Source: Rhyacichthys aspro (lineage: Eukaryota > Chordata > Actinopteri > Gobiiformes > Rhyacichthyidae). Taken from it: DNA of 64,000 nt. A model generated the notes under the pieces. That model made no database searches, was not told the origin of the DNA, and worked only from the letters and a program-made list of their open reading frames with translations. Location: assembly GCA_036850595.1 (NCBI GenBank), contig CM072161.1, positions 9,445,905 to 9,509,904 on the forward strand, written 5' to 3'. Shown piece after piece: positions 38,101 to 48,400 of this stretch (position 1 is its first letter; every line of letters starts with the position of its first letter). The position numbers and the translations under genes were made by a program.

Positions 38101-40123
38101 GACAACTCTGATATCCGGTACTCAAAATACTGTATATAGTAATGCTGTTTAAGCTGTCAAGGAAATATATTATAAATGTATTTTGGCCCACAAAATAATA
38201 CTTTGTATTAGTTGTTTCTTACTTTTCGATTGCTAACAGTCAAACTTAATATATTCTAAAAAGTATGCCATTCAAATATTATTGTTAAAAATAGCTAGTT
38301 TTGTTTGTTTGCTAACTGCTTCTACATTTCCGTGTCTGCTACAAGGAGTGATTCACGATCCCCAGGGAGTGTCAGCTATTTACCATCCTTCTTCACCAAG
38401 CTGGAAAACACTTCACCAATGGTTAAATCCAAAAAGCAGGAGATCTTTCGTAAGTTGAACTCCACCACTGGTGTCGGTGATTCTGATGTTGGTAAGTGGG
38501 GCTTCACGTTCTTTTTCTTCCAACTAACTCCTTGGCATCAAATGATAAACCAGTCTTTTAACATATGTGCATGCAAATTACCCCCCCCTATTTTTTTCAT
38601 GGTTTGTAATTATTCATTGATACAGTATTGCTTAACTTTTTACCCCTGTTGTCTTCCTCACAAAATTGTTGAAATATTGTCTTAAAGGAAACGCACAACC
38701 AGGCACAGAGATATTCAATTTGCCAGCTGTTACCACTTCCAGTAAGTAACAGTGAGCCTCTTCACGTTTAATTCTTCACTGGCTGATGCCCCATTTTCTT
38801 ATGGATTGTGTTATTCTCGCTTTTAGGTAGTATCAATCCTAGGAATCAGTCCTTCAGTGATCCAGCCAGTAACCTAGGTTTGGAGGACATCATCCGCAAG
38901 GCTTTGATGGGTAACCTGGAGGAAAGGCAGGAAGAGCATCAAGGAGGACTTGTGTCTCAGTCTGGTATCGGCAGCACACCCACCAGCAGTGACAACCGGC
39001 AGGAGGCTACCCCGTCACCGAGCATGGGTATGAACAGATCACTCCTGTAACACTTGTCCACACTGAGACAAGCTTAGGCGTATGCGCAAATGTTTTTTAT
39101 CATGTAGGCGTTTCATCCACATGGGTCCCAGAGTGGAAAGTTTTCCAAGTGCGTTTTTTTGTTTCCATGTTAACAAGCCATACGCATCTTTTCTGAAACG
39201 CTGATGTCGTAGCCCCACCTCTCTGTTATAACCTGCATGCACTGAACTCTGACAACAACAACGGTGCCTTACAGTGTTACGTTTCTATTACTGAAGATAC
39301 TGAATTTATTAGGACTCAAAAAAGAAGTTCCACTTCTTCATCAGTCCATACTATGGTCACCTTTGTCGCTCTCACATTCATATTTGGTGCTGTGTTCTTG
39401 TGTTTACATTGCAGTTTTCTGCGCATGCCCCATGCATTCTTCTCTGTTATTTGTGTGCTTCTGTGGTGGCGCTACAGCACCACTGATAGGCCTAACATAT
39501 GTACTACAGCGTTAAAGTGGTTTTGGGTGGACCTGTGTGGACCCGCACATTTATTGAAACAATGCTGTGTTTACGTAAAATGTTTCTGAAACAAAAACAT
39601 TTCGTCATCATGTGGATATAGTCTTCAATAAGCAGTGGTTAAATGTTTTGTTTTTCTTTAGGTAAACAAAAAATGCAGGGCAAAGCCAGTAGTAGAAAAT
39701 CCAAGTCTCCTAATCTGGGTCTGGCCTATGGTGGAGGTGAACGCCCCTCCTCTGTTTCCTCTGTTCACTCTGACGGGGATTATCACAGACAAACACAAGC
39801 CCAAACACAGTGGAACTGGGACGACCGACCCTCTTCAACAGGTGAGCACTGAAGGTGGTTTGTGGCAAATTTGACTGAAACAGTAATAAATGTGATTTTA
39901 CTTGATCTTACTTTTACTTAATCTCTGTGCAGGCTCCATGCAGTTTCCATACAACCCTCTGACCATGCGCATTTTGAGCAGCACGCCACCAACCTCTTTA
40001 GCATCCCCCTCCATACAGAGTCAGCAGCAGCCCCTTCCATCTGGAGCTCCTGTGGCCCAGCAGCGTGTGTGGCCATCTCTGCTGTCAGAGCAATACGAGA
40101 CCCTGTCCGACAGTGACGACTGA
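12626..40123 (+). CDS. ncor1: ncor1: nuclear receptor corepressor 1 (44 coding exons, complete)
   Basis: Scaffold of the nuclear corepressor complex that brings HDAC3, TBL1 and GPS2 to unliganded nuclear receptors. Exons: 12626-12736, 13632-13726, 13807-14014, 14269-14451, 15064-15177, 15597-15653, 15810-15862, 16682-16748, 17941-18113, 19346-19436, 19700-19878, 19958-20012, 20174-20275, 23204-23334, 23705-24000, 25693-25758, 27204-27340, 27441-27531, 28808-29255, 29342-29465, 29730-29907, 31641-31804, 31925-32036, 32115-32176, 32296-32464, 32554-32679, 32761-32844, 33012-33259, 33336-33639, 33731-33958, 34253-34453, 34853-35002, 35535-35720, 36130-36265, 36378-36847, 37008-37124, 37448-37587, 37673-37881, 37974-38117, 38346-38491, 38688-38741, 38827-39027, 39662-39841, 39933-40123. 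They sum to 6981 nt, 2326 aa (human 2440). It starts MSSSSGYPPSQGGF and ends YETLSDSDD, both as in NCOR1. All junctions keep frame; 42 of 43 introns are GT-AG. Confidence 0.96.
14269..15177 (+). other. ncor1: ncor1 coding exons 4-5: N-terminal coiled coil (GPS2/TBL1-binding region)
   Basis: Residues about 166-205 read SKLSKEELIQSMDRVDREIA, continuing into a KVEQQIFKLKKKQ stretch with heptad leucine/isoleucine spacing. This is the repression-domain-1 helix that, from family knowledge, forms a coiled coil with GPS2 and contacts TBL1. It is nearly identical to the mammalian sequence. Confidence 0.9.
16749..17940 (+). other. ncor1: ncor1 intron 8
   Basis: 1.2 kb of AT-rich intron holding the TG microsatellite. 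Nothing else recognised. Confidence 0.55.
17136..17188. repeat. (TG)n microsatellite followed by poly(T)
   Basis: About 26 TG units followed by a T run to about 17200, in ncor1 intron 8. Confidence 0.97.
19700..20275 (+). other. ncor1: ncor1 coding exons 11-13: SANT1 / deacetylase-activating domain
   Basis: Encodes about residues 385-496. The SANT1 fold (about 424-477) contains RQFMNVWTEHEKEIFKEKF and LIASYLERK, then ADCVLYYYLTKKN. In NCOR1 this part binds and activates HDAC3 together with inositol phosphate (family knowledge). Mammalian SVPDCV is replaced by CVADCV at the exon 12/13 junction. Confidence 0.93.
20276..23203 (+). other. ncor1: ncor1 intron 13, no gene seen
   Basis: The largest ncor1 intron between coding exons (2.9 kb). 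No transposon ends, tandem repeats or protein-like frames were recognised; the 129-aa open frame near 21.7-22.0 kb resembles nothing I know. Confidence 0.55.
24001..25692 (+). other. ncor1: ncor1 intron 15
   Basis: 1.7 kb. The 3' half is richer in G and GA runs than the neighbours and includes the G-run cluster at 25071-25091. No gene seen. Confidence 0.5.
25071..25091 (+). other. G-quadruplex-type motif in ncor1 intron 15
   Basis: Four G runs of three or more separated by one or two bases (GGG-T-GGG-TT-G8-T-GGG) on the transcribed-sense strand. This fits the G3+N1-7 pattern. Formation is inferred. Confidence 0.6.
25693..27340 (+). other. ncor1: ncor1 coding exons 16-17: SANT2 histone-binding domain
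   Basis: Residues about 647-697 run from TSRWTEEEMEIAKKG to CKNFYFNYKRRHN. The two exons are separated by a 1.4-kb intron that splits a glycine codon. SANT2 in this family binds unacetylated histone H4 tails. Confidence 0.93.
25759..27203 (+). other. ncor1: ncor1 intron 16, no gene seen
   Basis: 1.4 kb between the two SANT2 exons. No repeat or open frame of note was recognised. The middle (about 26080-26340) is less AT-rich and could be conserved non-coding DNA, which sequence alone cannot show. Confidence 0.4.
27532..28807 (+). other. ncor1: ncor1 intron 18, no gene seen
   Basis: 1.3 kb of AT-rich intron after exon 18, which ends at a non-consensus GTCAGG donor. Nothing else recognised. 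Confidence 0.5.
29908..31640 (+). other. ncor1: ncor1 intron 21, no gene seen
   Basis: 1.7 kb of intron without recognised repeats or protein-like frames. Confidence 0.5.
34213..34232. repeat. Poly(T) run at the ncor1 exon 31 acceptor
   Basis: Twenty consecutive T bases forming the polypyrimidine tract 20 bp upstream of the NAGNAG acceptor. Length is likely to vary between individuals. Confidence 0.9.
34251..34255 (+). other. ncor1: NAGNAG tandem acceptor before ncor1 exon 31
   Basis: After a run of 20 T the acceptor reads TTCAGCAG. Either AG keeps the frame, giving AAF or AF at the junction. Such tandem acceptors commonly produce transcripts one codon apart. Confidence 0.65.
34619..34721. 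mobile_element. Short hAT-like MITE with AGGGCTGCAA termini (ncor1 intron 31)
   Basis: Begins AGGGCTGCAAC and ends TTGCAGCCCT, an inverted pair about 100 bp apart. The inside contains 'CTCAATTTATTGATTA'-like decayed 'cgattaatcg' sequence typical of a very common fish MITE. No coding capacity. Confidence 0.6.
35535..35720 (+). other. ncor1: ncor1 exon 33: arginine-glutamate repeat tract
   Basis: After GHPAHLAAAAASA the exon encodes about 45 residues made almost wholly of R, E, K and Q in RE/RERE units. A similar but shorter RE tract follows the same HPTHLAAAAS motif in human NCOR1. The DNA is a purine-rich, repeat-prone stretch. Confidence 0.9.
36266..36377 (+). other. ncor1: ncor1 intron 34: probable GC-AG intron
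   Basis: The frame of the next exon (G completing a codon, then CCC CAT TCA) demands that exon 34 end with two bases of a codon. The only fitting site is CTGAT followed by GCAAGT, which matches the GC-donor consensus. The nearest GT (after ATGCAA) with the same acceptor would frameshift into an early stop. An alternative using that GT with an acceptor at 36411 would also keep frame. Confidence 0.7.
36378..36847 (+). other. ncor1: ncor1 exon 35: CoRNR motif IDVII
   Basis: Encodes TAADALAALVDAAASAPQM and then TTITAANFIDVIITRQIAS. The IDVII box (about residues 1839-1843) is the N3 nuclear-receptor interaction motif of NCOR1, of the L/IxxI/VI type. Confidence 0.92.
37448..37881 (+). other. ncor1: ncor1 exons 37-38: CoRNR motif ISHII, split by an intron
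   Basis: Exon 37 ends MTLADHIS and exon 38 begins HIITQDFARNQ, so the N2 box reads ISHII (about 1951-1955) where mammals have ICQII. An 85-bp intron divides the box between its second and third residues. Confidence 0.9.
38827..39027 (+). other. ncor1: ncor1 exon 42: CoRNR motif LEDII
   Basis: Encodes DPASNLGLEDIIRKALMG, the N1 box (LEDII at about 2155-2159), essentially unchanged from mammals. This is the motif that, from family knowledge, favours RAR and other receptors. Confidence 0.93.
39053..39621. mobile_element. Probable non-autonomous DNA transposon filling ncor1 intron 42
   Basis: This intron is over 600 bp while its neighbours are 80-200 bp. The insert starts TTGTCCACACTGAGAC and ends with GTTTCTGAAACAAAAACATT then CATGTGGATATAG, so the ends are imperfect inverted copies around a CCACA/TGTGG core. 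The wording resembles a fish repeat rich in 'gtttctgaaacg' and 'tgtggac'. Family and exact borders are inferred. Confidence 0.45.
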
Positions 40124-42155
40124 GCTCCACACACTTAATAAACCCCTTGTTTTAAATAGAGGCCTTTGCTGCGGTCTGGTCAACCCTCTCTCCCAGAACT
40201 AACCCCGCTCTTTGGCTAGTGTGACCATTTGATGGCCGTGGTGTCATTTTATTTTTGGTGCTATGGTGCCCCCTGGCTGTTTGCTTAATTTACCAGCAGC
40301 AGCCTGTGACAAGCAGGGTCCTCTGATGTGATTTTGGTCTGCAAGCACTTACCCGGCTTGTCGGGGGAAATAAACAAAACTTGACTGAGGGGATGACAGT
40401 AGCTAATGTTAAGATGAAGAACTGCATATGTACAAAACAACATAAGAGACTATTTCTGAATTTTGATTTCTGTAAAGATATACTTTGTCTTTAAGAAAAT
40501 CATTGTATGTAAATAGAGTAACCTTTTGCAGTGTTTTTCTTAACTTGATTATTTCTTATTTCAATGTTGCTTTTAAATTGATCCACTTAAAATGGGAAGC
40601 GTAGGGGTGTAATATCTAATATCACAACTAGTCTCTCTCAGTCCTCCCCCAACCCACGTCAGCTGATAGCTACTGGCATCTTGACCACAGCGAGGCTAAA
40701 AGAGAAATGGTCGTGTGGTCAGTAGTGTGTGTGGACATGAGTGGAGCACAGAGATTGTGCCACCCTCTGGGTCATACCAAGCACCACCAGAGCCTGAACC
40801 TCGTGGATATGGGAGGACATCACACAGACTTGCATTTCATCCAACATGGATCAATTGGTCCCCGTCTTCACAACACAGTGGAGATGCATGGGTTGTTGCT
40901 ATGAGATGGTAGAGGTAATGTCTCACCCCTTTAGACAGAGAAATGTCTTCAAAACAATTTTGAACACTGGTGACATAGCAGTAAGATAAGTCTGGTATAA
41001 GCTTAATAAATAAACATCCTGATGACTACTTCTGGGCCCCTTCTAAGTAAAGAAAGTGAGCCAAGTTTTTTGTCACATGTAGCGGTCTCTGTGGTTTCTA
41101 ACCTATTCAGAATTCGCCCTACATTTTCATGGTAAATACAAACGTCAGGATTTTGCAGAGCGATTTTTGCCATGCCTTGTGACTTGAGAAAGATGGCAGC
41201 TTTAATTTTCCTCAGAGATATTCATTGGTGTTTGATGTCCTTACTTGTTTCTGTAATCCCTTCTTTTTTTTTTTATACTGTCCAGACAAAAATCTGAACT
41301 CGGTTTCAACTGTCTTTGTATTACACAAAAAGACAAAAACTAACCAAACATAAAGGATGGTCTGCACCATTGTTGCACTTTTTTGCTTTGTAGCTTTTGA
41401 CAACAAGAAGCATACTACCTGCTGTGTAACTTATTCAATCTCCGGGACAGGAGTAAACTAAGATGTGCTTTAATCTCTCTTCACCACTCACATATATCAC
41501 TCTCATTTTACTGTCTGTCTTTTCTTGTAGCTGGTACATCATTTTAATAGTGTGCACATGCATCACAGTTACAGTTTTATGTGTATGGTGCCGTTAACTG
41601 TTCAGAATGGGTTACCATGATGTATCAATACCATGGCCACTCAGCTTTTGTCAACAGACATGGCTAAGAATATGGGTTATACAAGGTCAAAATGATTCAC
41701 CACAGTCTTTCATAGATACTGTGAGGAAGAAGTCAAGCTGTGTAACTTGTGCGTAGCTCAGTTTGCTCAGTCACAGTCTGCTTAAACCTTTTTTCCTTTT
41801 GTCTTTATTTTAAATCATTTTTCATAGCACACATTCACATTTTTATTTTCTGTCATTTTCAGCATCTTGTAACCATCCTATCTATAGATGGGATGTTATG
41901 TGTTTACAAAAGCAAGGACAAAAAAAGTTTACAAACTTGAATCTTAAAGAAATCCGAAATGAAGCCGAAAAAGAATTGGAGCAACTTTTCAGCTCTCTAT
42001 CAAACACACAGTGATGACTTTTTTGTCTTTTTAAATTGAGACTTGAAAACCCCTGTATCCTTTGATGTTGAACTGCAATGTTTGTATCGCACAATGTCTC
42101 TTAGTAGGCTATTACAAGAGTTCAGACCAATCAAATAAAGTGGATCAATTCTCCA
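40124..42155 (+). other. ncor1: ncor1 3' UTR
   Basis: About 2 kb after the stop codon without further coding. AATAAA occurs at 41005-41010 and again at 42134-42139; the latter, 320 bp before the zswim7 ATG, is the likely distal poly(A) signal. A long 3' UTR is usual for NCOR1. Confidence 0.6.
42134..42139 (+). terminator. ncor1: ncor1 distal poly(A) signal
   Basis: AATAAA followed by a GT/T-rich stretch (TGTTGCCAGTGTCC, then a T run). It is the last plus-strand signal before the zswim7 promoter. Confidence 0.55.
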
Positions 42156-42379
42156 CCACGGAAAAATCTGTTGCCAGTGTCCTCTTTTCTTGTTCTTTTT
42201 TTTTTGCTCACTTCACTTATCAACACTAGACGCAATAGAAAATATAAATAAAAAATAATAACCATAACCAAATTAGTTTGTACGTTGATTAATAAAAATG
42301 TATATTTTATATAAACATTAAATTGATAGTGAATGTGGCGCATTCATTTTACCTTTATTTTGGTGGAATCAACTTTCCG

Positions 42380-42453
42380 GTAGTCATAATATTTTGCTCG
42401 TACGCCATTGGTCAGCTGTTGAAGTCACTTCCGGTTAGCGCACTTTCAACAAA
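42380..42453 (+). promoter_or_regulatory. zswim7: zswim7 proximal promoter (CCAAT and ETS sites)
   Basis: An inverted CCAAT box (ATTGG, 42407-42411) is followed 16 bp later by an ETS/GABP-type site, ACTTCCGG (42427-42434), and then the start codon at 42454. This is the usual make-up of a TATA-less housekeeping promoter. Motifs are seen; function is inferred. Confidence 0.6.
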
Positions 42454-45400
42454 ATGCATTCTTCATTTTTACCTTCAGTGGCTGAACAACTTTTTAAAGA
42501 CATCCAGAAAGTATATCAGGAAACGTCTCGAAGTAAGAGAACTGGAAAAAAAGTTGAAAACCTGCGCCGTTAATGTGTCTTTGGTTGTCTGTAAGGGTAA
42601 TGCTAATTCTTAGTTTAAGCTAAAAAGTGTTATGTTTAGACTGAAATGGAGTAATGCATTTTGCTAACATCGGCCTGTAGCAGTATTTTTAATATTTTAC
42701 AGTCAGTGCTGCCATAATAAAATTGCAATATACTTGATTTTTTTCCTTTACTTGAAGTGAAATTCATTGTACTTTAATATTTTTGCTGTAGAGGGGGCTA
42801 TGGTGTTGCTTTTGAAGAACACTTTTTATTTAGCTACGTTATTTATTCTATCAGCAAACAGTACTTACAATGTCAGTAATTATTTTTATTTGAAAGTAAA
42901 TTAGCTGATGTTTTGCCACTAAACTTCTTTCTGAAAGAAGTCTGAATATTTATAGCAGTGGTACTGGGAAAGAGTTGGGATGTAGTTAGGACACTTCCAG
43001 AGGCTGAATAAATGCTGCATCTTTATCTGAGTAAACCTTGACTGAGCACAAATGTGATCTAACTAGTTGATATATGTTTTTATCACTGTTTTGCAGTTCC
43101 TGATGACATGCTGATTGCGTAAGTCCTATTCCTGCATCATAAAAATGAATTCATGATACCACACATTACCTGCTGAAATATGTTTTATTTTTGGTTCATG
43201 TTATGTGTTCATGCAATTGGCTAATCTCATTTTTCTTTTTTGCAGACTTAAGTTTGTGTTTGGGCCTTGTGCGCTTCAGGCCCTGGACTTGGTCGATCAG
43301 CGGTCTGTCACCTGTATCTCATCCCCCAGTGGACGCAGAGGCTTTCTGGTCTGTCACACTGTCTAACAACTATTGATCACTCTCTTTTTTGATTCAGAAA
43401 AGTGCATCTAGACCTGCTTTATAGTTCAAGTTGGATCCTCATTTTGTACCTCTGATGAAATGATCCATATATCCATTCTGACCTGATACAGATTCTCTTG
43501 TGGTGGGAAAGAGAAGGTCTGTGGTCATTTTGACCTAAATTTCCTGTAAACTCCTTCAGGTCCTTGTGAAAACAGTTTTATGAAAGGAACTGTAAAAAAC
43601 AATGTAGCTAAAAACAGCCTTTGTGCTTGGCTGGGACACTCACTTCAATTGTTGCTGTACAGTTTATCTTCAAAATGTCATTGCCTGTTTTCATTCATTA
43701 TTACGGGAATAGGTCTGTTCATGAGTATTTTATTCAATTTATCTTGGCTTTAATTTTTAGACTTTACAAGAGCCATCCAAAACAGCTGCATCATCAGTGT
43801 AAGATGAAGAGTCATACTGTGGTTGGTACAGCTGCCGACATTTGATGTGTCACAGGGCTGCACTGTTTACATTTGTGTAAACTTCTGGGAAGGTCACAGT
43901 TTTCATCCGCACCTCTGTTTACACTGCACTGCTCAGCATAGCATTTCTTTGACACTCACACACAGTTGCATTCTGATGATTAGGGATCAGTTTTGGTGAT
44001 TCATTGAATGTGGCTTCGGGATATGCTTCTTGGTAGACCGAGCCATTGATTTACGAAAGACGACAAAATCATTAATCAGGTGCTAAGGTACACATCAAAA
44101 TGAGTTGGTTGTAAATGGTTTGCTGAAGGAAACATTGGAACATGGAACACAAGATAATCAATAATTATAATTATTTTTACAGCAGACCCTAATTGAAGGT
44201 AGTGTCATTTGAAAAAAAACATCATTAGTTACATATTGATCTGCCATTTTGTTTTCTTAATGAGTTATTGTGACATGTTGCTGATGCAGCCTGTGCACAT
44301 CTACAATTTGGAGACCATTAAAAGATAATTTGCACAGAATCTCACAAAACATTTTAAGCCTCATGAGTGGAGGGAAGACATTTTGAAGCGATAACTTAAA
44401 AAAAAAAAAGCAATTACTCTTCATATAATAATTTAGGAATTTCCTTTAAGGTGCGAAAAGTATAAGGGCAGATTTATTCCTACTGGAGTGCTTATATCAT
44501 AGTGTTCAGATTAATTTTATTTTGTTTCTTTGCGGCCCACACTAAGCACCTCACAAAGTTGTAGTTATCTGGTCTCCTCTTTTGTGGGAGACTGAATAAC
44601 TCATGAGAGTGTGACATTTTGCTGCTGGGATTTTTCACCTTCTCTCATTCCTAGCATTCGCTGACCTTTTCAGACTTAATGGTGCCCCAAGACCTTATGG
44701 GGGAAACAAGTATAGACTACACTAGATCATCAAACTCACCACACTTTACTAAGACTATTGACAGAACCACAGATGCCACACAGATCTCTTCATGAGATTA
44801 ATTTTGTTTTATAAAAGATGCAGCGGTGCAGGTCTCTTTAAGTTTAACACTGCTAGTTCCGGCTGTGTTCAAAGAAGAAAGAATTAGCAGAAGCTGTAGA
44901 TGAATGATGCTGTCTAATTTTAGCTCCGCTCAAGATGAAAGCAGCTGAATAGACTCCTATTTCGACCGTGTTCATGTGCCGTCAGTTTGACAAATTTTGA
45001 TGTAGCCTATTCAGCCGTTGAAGAGCAACGATTAAAAAGTTGTCAGCATCAAGTACATCTCAACAGTCAGGCTGAGGCATGTGATCTTGTGACGTGTGTG
45101 TTGATAGATTTAGAGAGACTGTGTAACTTCGCAAAGCTTTATATTTTAGTCTGTTTGTGTTCTGGAACCAGCAAGCAGTGGTATGTCCTAAAACTCTGGC
45201 TTATAGCAGTATCCTGAGAAGTATTCCCCTGTGAATGAGCTTTTCTTGGGCCGAACGGCGGGGCCTGATTTAATGTCTTGTTGAGGAAAACCCTTTAGCC
45301 GCGGCAGTGTGATCTGTTTTTAAATCAACTTGGTCCTTTAGAAAGTTGTCCTTATGTTGCACTGCCTTTATCCCCGTGTTGCTGAGCTGCTGTATTCATA

Positions 45401-48400
45401 TCAAGCAGGGCCTTCAGTCCATATAATTGCCCCATGTGGCTTATTTCAAAGTGACACATTTAACAGATGAGCTGTTTTGGCTTCTGTAGGTCACAAGCAA
45501 AGGTGATTTATTGCAGCCGAGCAGAATAATGGAGCCTGCGCTGGCATTGTGGGAGGCATTAGTTATTGAGTATTGTCGGGCTAATCCTCAGACCTAATGT
45601 CTTCATGTGTCATGTGCTTGAAGACAAGAGCTAAATCAAAGTCTGCACTGGGTAAGACGCCATGCACCTACAGCAGGTTTTAAATATGCATAGTTTCTGC
45701 GCTGTCTTCTTCAATTATATAATGTATAGTGGTGGATAAATCAACCTTCACCTGACTTTCTTACTTCCATTAAACATTTAGAAGCAGAATAAAGCTGAGC
45801 TGGCCATTTAAATGAAATGTTGAGTGGACTTCAAAGAGTTATACAGGCTTATTTCGCTCAGCTTACAACTTAGTGTTAACTGTGCCATCTTGGAAGCCTG
45901 TTTTAATATCTTGTGCCAATGTATGAAGTGTTCAGCCCCAGTTGCTCACAAGCTGACTCACATAGGAGGTTTTTAGAGGTCATTTTTGTTACAATTAGTT
46001 GACTCATATTACCTGCCATGAACTACAAATGTGAATTATACTGTTTTCTGGTGTTTTCCTGTGTCTCTTAGTGTTTCTTAATTGGGTTAAAAATGATTTA
46101 AAGTAACAATATTTATTTTACTTTACTTCTTTACGATTTGTGGCATCTAGAGGGCTCTGTGAGAAATTGCACTGCCTCAAACACAAGACGCAAATGATAT
46201 ATATACTGTATATTATAAGGGAAAAACATTGTCTTGAAGTAAAAAATGTAAAGGATTTGACACCACCTTTATTTCAGTGTTATTCAAGGGGGGCGTGTCT
46301 CACATATTATACCTATTACAATATGCTGTTAGGTTTTAATGAAATAGAAGAAGAAAATTGCATATTGTACTGTTGGTGCTTAATGGTGTAGTTAATAGTA
46401 AATACTTTTAGAAAGATTTGTATTAGGTGATTGTTAGTAAATAAGGTTTACTCTGGAAGACAGTTTCACATGTCTAGACTAGTTCTTGGTTCTGGTTTTA
46501 CTTCATGCTCTTCTGTGTGTGTCCTGTCTCCACTGTTTTGTCAGTTACTCTACCAGTACCAGTAGTTCTTTGCTACTTTTAACAAGAGGATATAGGCACA
46601 GCAAAAATTTTCTCAAATGGTAGCGCTTCCTTAAGTCCTCAACCCCAGCAGTTTGATTCTCTTCACATATTCCTTATTTTCTTAATAAAATAGTACAAGT
46701 TCTATAATGAAGTGAATTTATACTTCATAAACCCAATAGATCAGGCGTGTCAAAGTCATTTTAGTTCAGGGGCCGCATACACAATTGGGTCTGAAGTGGG
46801 CTGGACCAGTAAAATAATAGCATGACCTATAAGTAACGACAACTCTTTTTTTTTTGTCTCTTTTTAGTGCAAAGAAGTTCAATTACATTATAATGTCAGT
46901 GCTCTTATCAATTTTAATCGAAAAAGGCTAATGTTGCCAAAAACCTTTATCATGTTTGTTTTCATGAACTCACCCTGACAGTCTTTGATACTAATGCTAT
47001 TTTCTTAGCCGTATGATGGCTAACCTTCACTGCTGCATCACTGACCTCTGTGTCTACTTTTCTCCTTTTTGGGTAATGAGGGTCATTTTGACAGCCAAAG
47101 AGTAATTGCATTGTTGTGTTAAGTCTGCTGCTCTTACTAAGACACTGTTAAACCCCAGATGACAAATTACTTTAATTTAAAAATTGCAATTAAACTTCTA
47201 TGTAATTTTCTCACTTTCCAAATTCATCCCACTGGCCTAATTGGTGAACCAGTTGTGTCTCGCGGGCCATGTGTTTGACACCCCTGAACTAGAATGTGTG
47301 TGATCTATAGATTTAGTCTAATAAAATGCACTATTTGTTGGGTTGTTGCCACTTGAATTGTCCATTTTTATGTACATCATATTTCCAAACAAATTAAATC
47401 ACAGTGTTGTATTTCTGCCAATGGAAAGAGATTAAAATGGGACACATTCCTGAAGCAGACATTTAAGTGACGCTTTCGATTGGCAGTTAGGAAACAATAG
47501 GTCCCTCCACAGATGGTGCCGGGTGAGCTCCAGGTCACCTCATTTTCCTGCCTCACTGTTTTCCCTATTCCTATAATACAGCTCACTGCATTTGTCCTTG
47601 TGGTTTACAAAGAGCTGCACATGCTACATATTTAAATCATTCATTTGTGATTTGTTTCAGGTGACAGGAGGCTCCGGTCGCATGTACACTTGTTTCGTGT
47701 CCTGTCACTTCTGCCCATGTCCAGCCTTTGCTTACACGGTGCTGCGCAGAAATGATGGTTTGCTGGTGAGTCATGCTGCAGAATGACTTGTTTAGTAAAA
47801 ATCTCTATGCTTACATTTAAATTAGATTGTATATTTAAGCGGTCAATCTTCCACTTGATTCAGACTAAGGGACGTGTATAAATAGATATCAAATGTTTTC
47901 GTCTGGAGCACTTTGACAGTTCAGTAGCATTTTCACATCCAGACGTTTCTGGCTCGGGTTCGCAGGCATTGTGTCCTGCCAGTCAGCTGTGTTTCCTCAG
48001 TCAGAGCCACGAGGAAGCGCCGCCACAATGTGTTCCATGTGTGTTCCATGTGCGTTCCATGTGTGGACAGGTCATGTTTTCGTCTAGCCGCTCGGGGACG
48101 TCTCGGCTTCGACTGGCTGTTTGTGCCTGCTCTGAACTCCAAATATTTTTCAGCAGATGACCCCCGCTTCTCGTACAAATATCAGAAAGCAGTATTTCCC
48201 TGGAGGATGTGGTCTAAAATCAGTGTGAGAAACAGAGAGTTGCAGTAGACTGCGGAGAAACCCCACCACTGATTTCTTCTCCCACAAACACAGAACTATT
48301 TACGGGCAGCTCATACCCTACTAGGTCCAGTTGTGTGCTTATCCTTGCACTTAACAGCAGTAATTATGACTGTTAATGCTACAGGCCCCTCTATGATGAC

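Noticed and set aside
12626..40123. Gene as ncor2 (SMRT)
   Set aside because: N terminus, IDVII box, RE tract and the YETLSDSDD end all follow NCOR1, and pigl and zswim7 flank NCOR1 in human.
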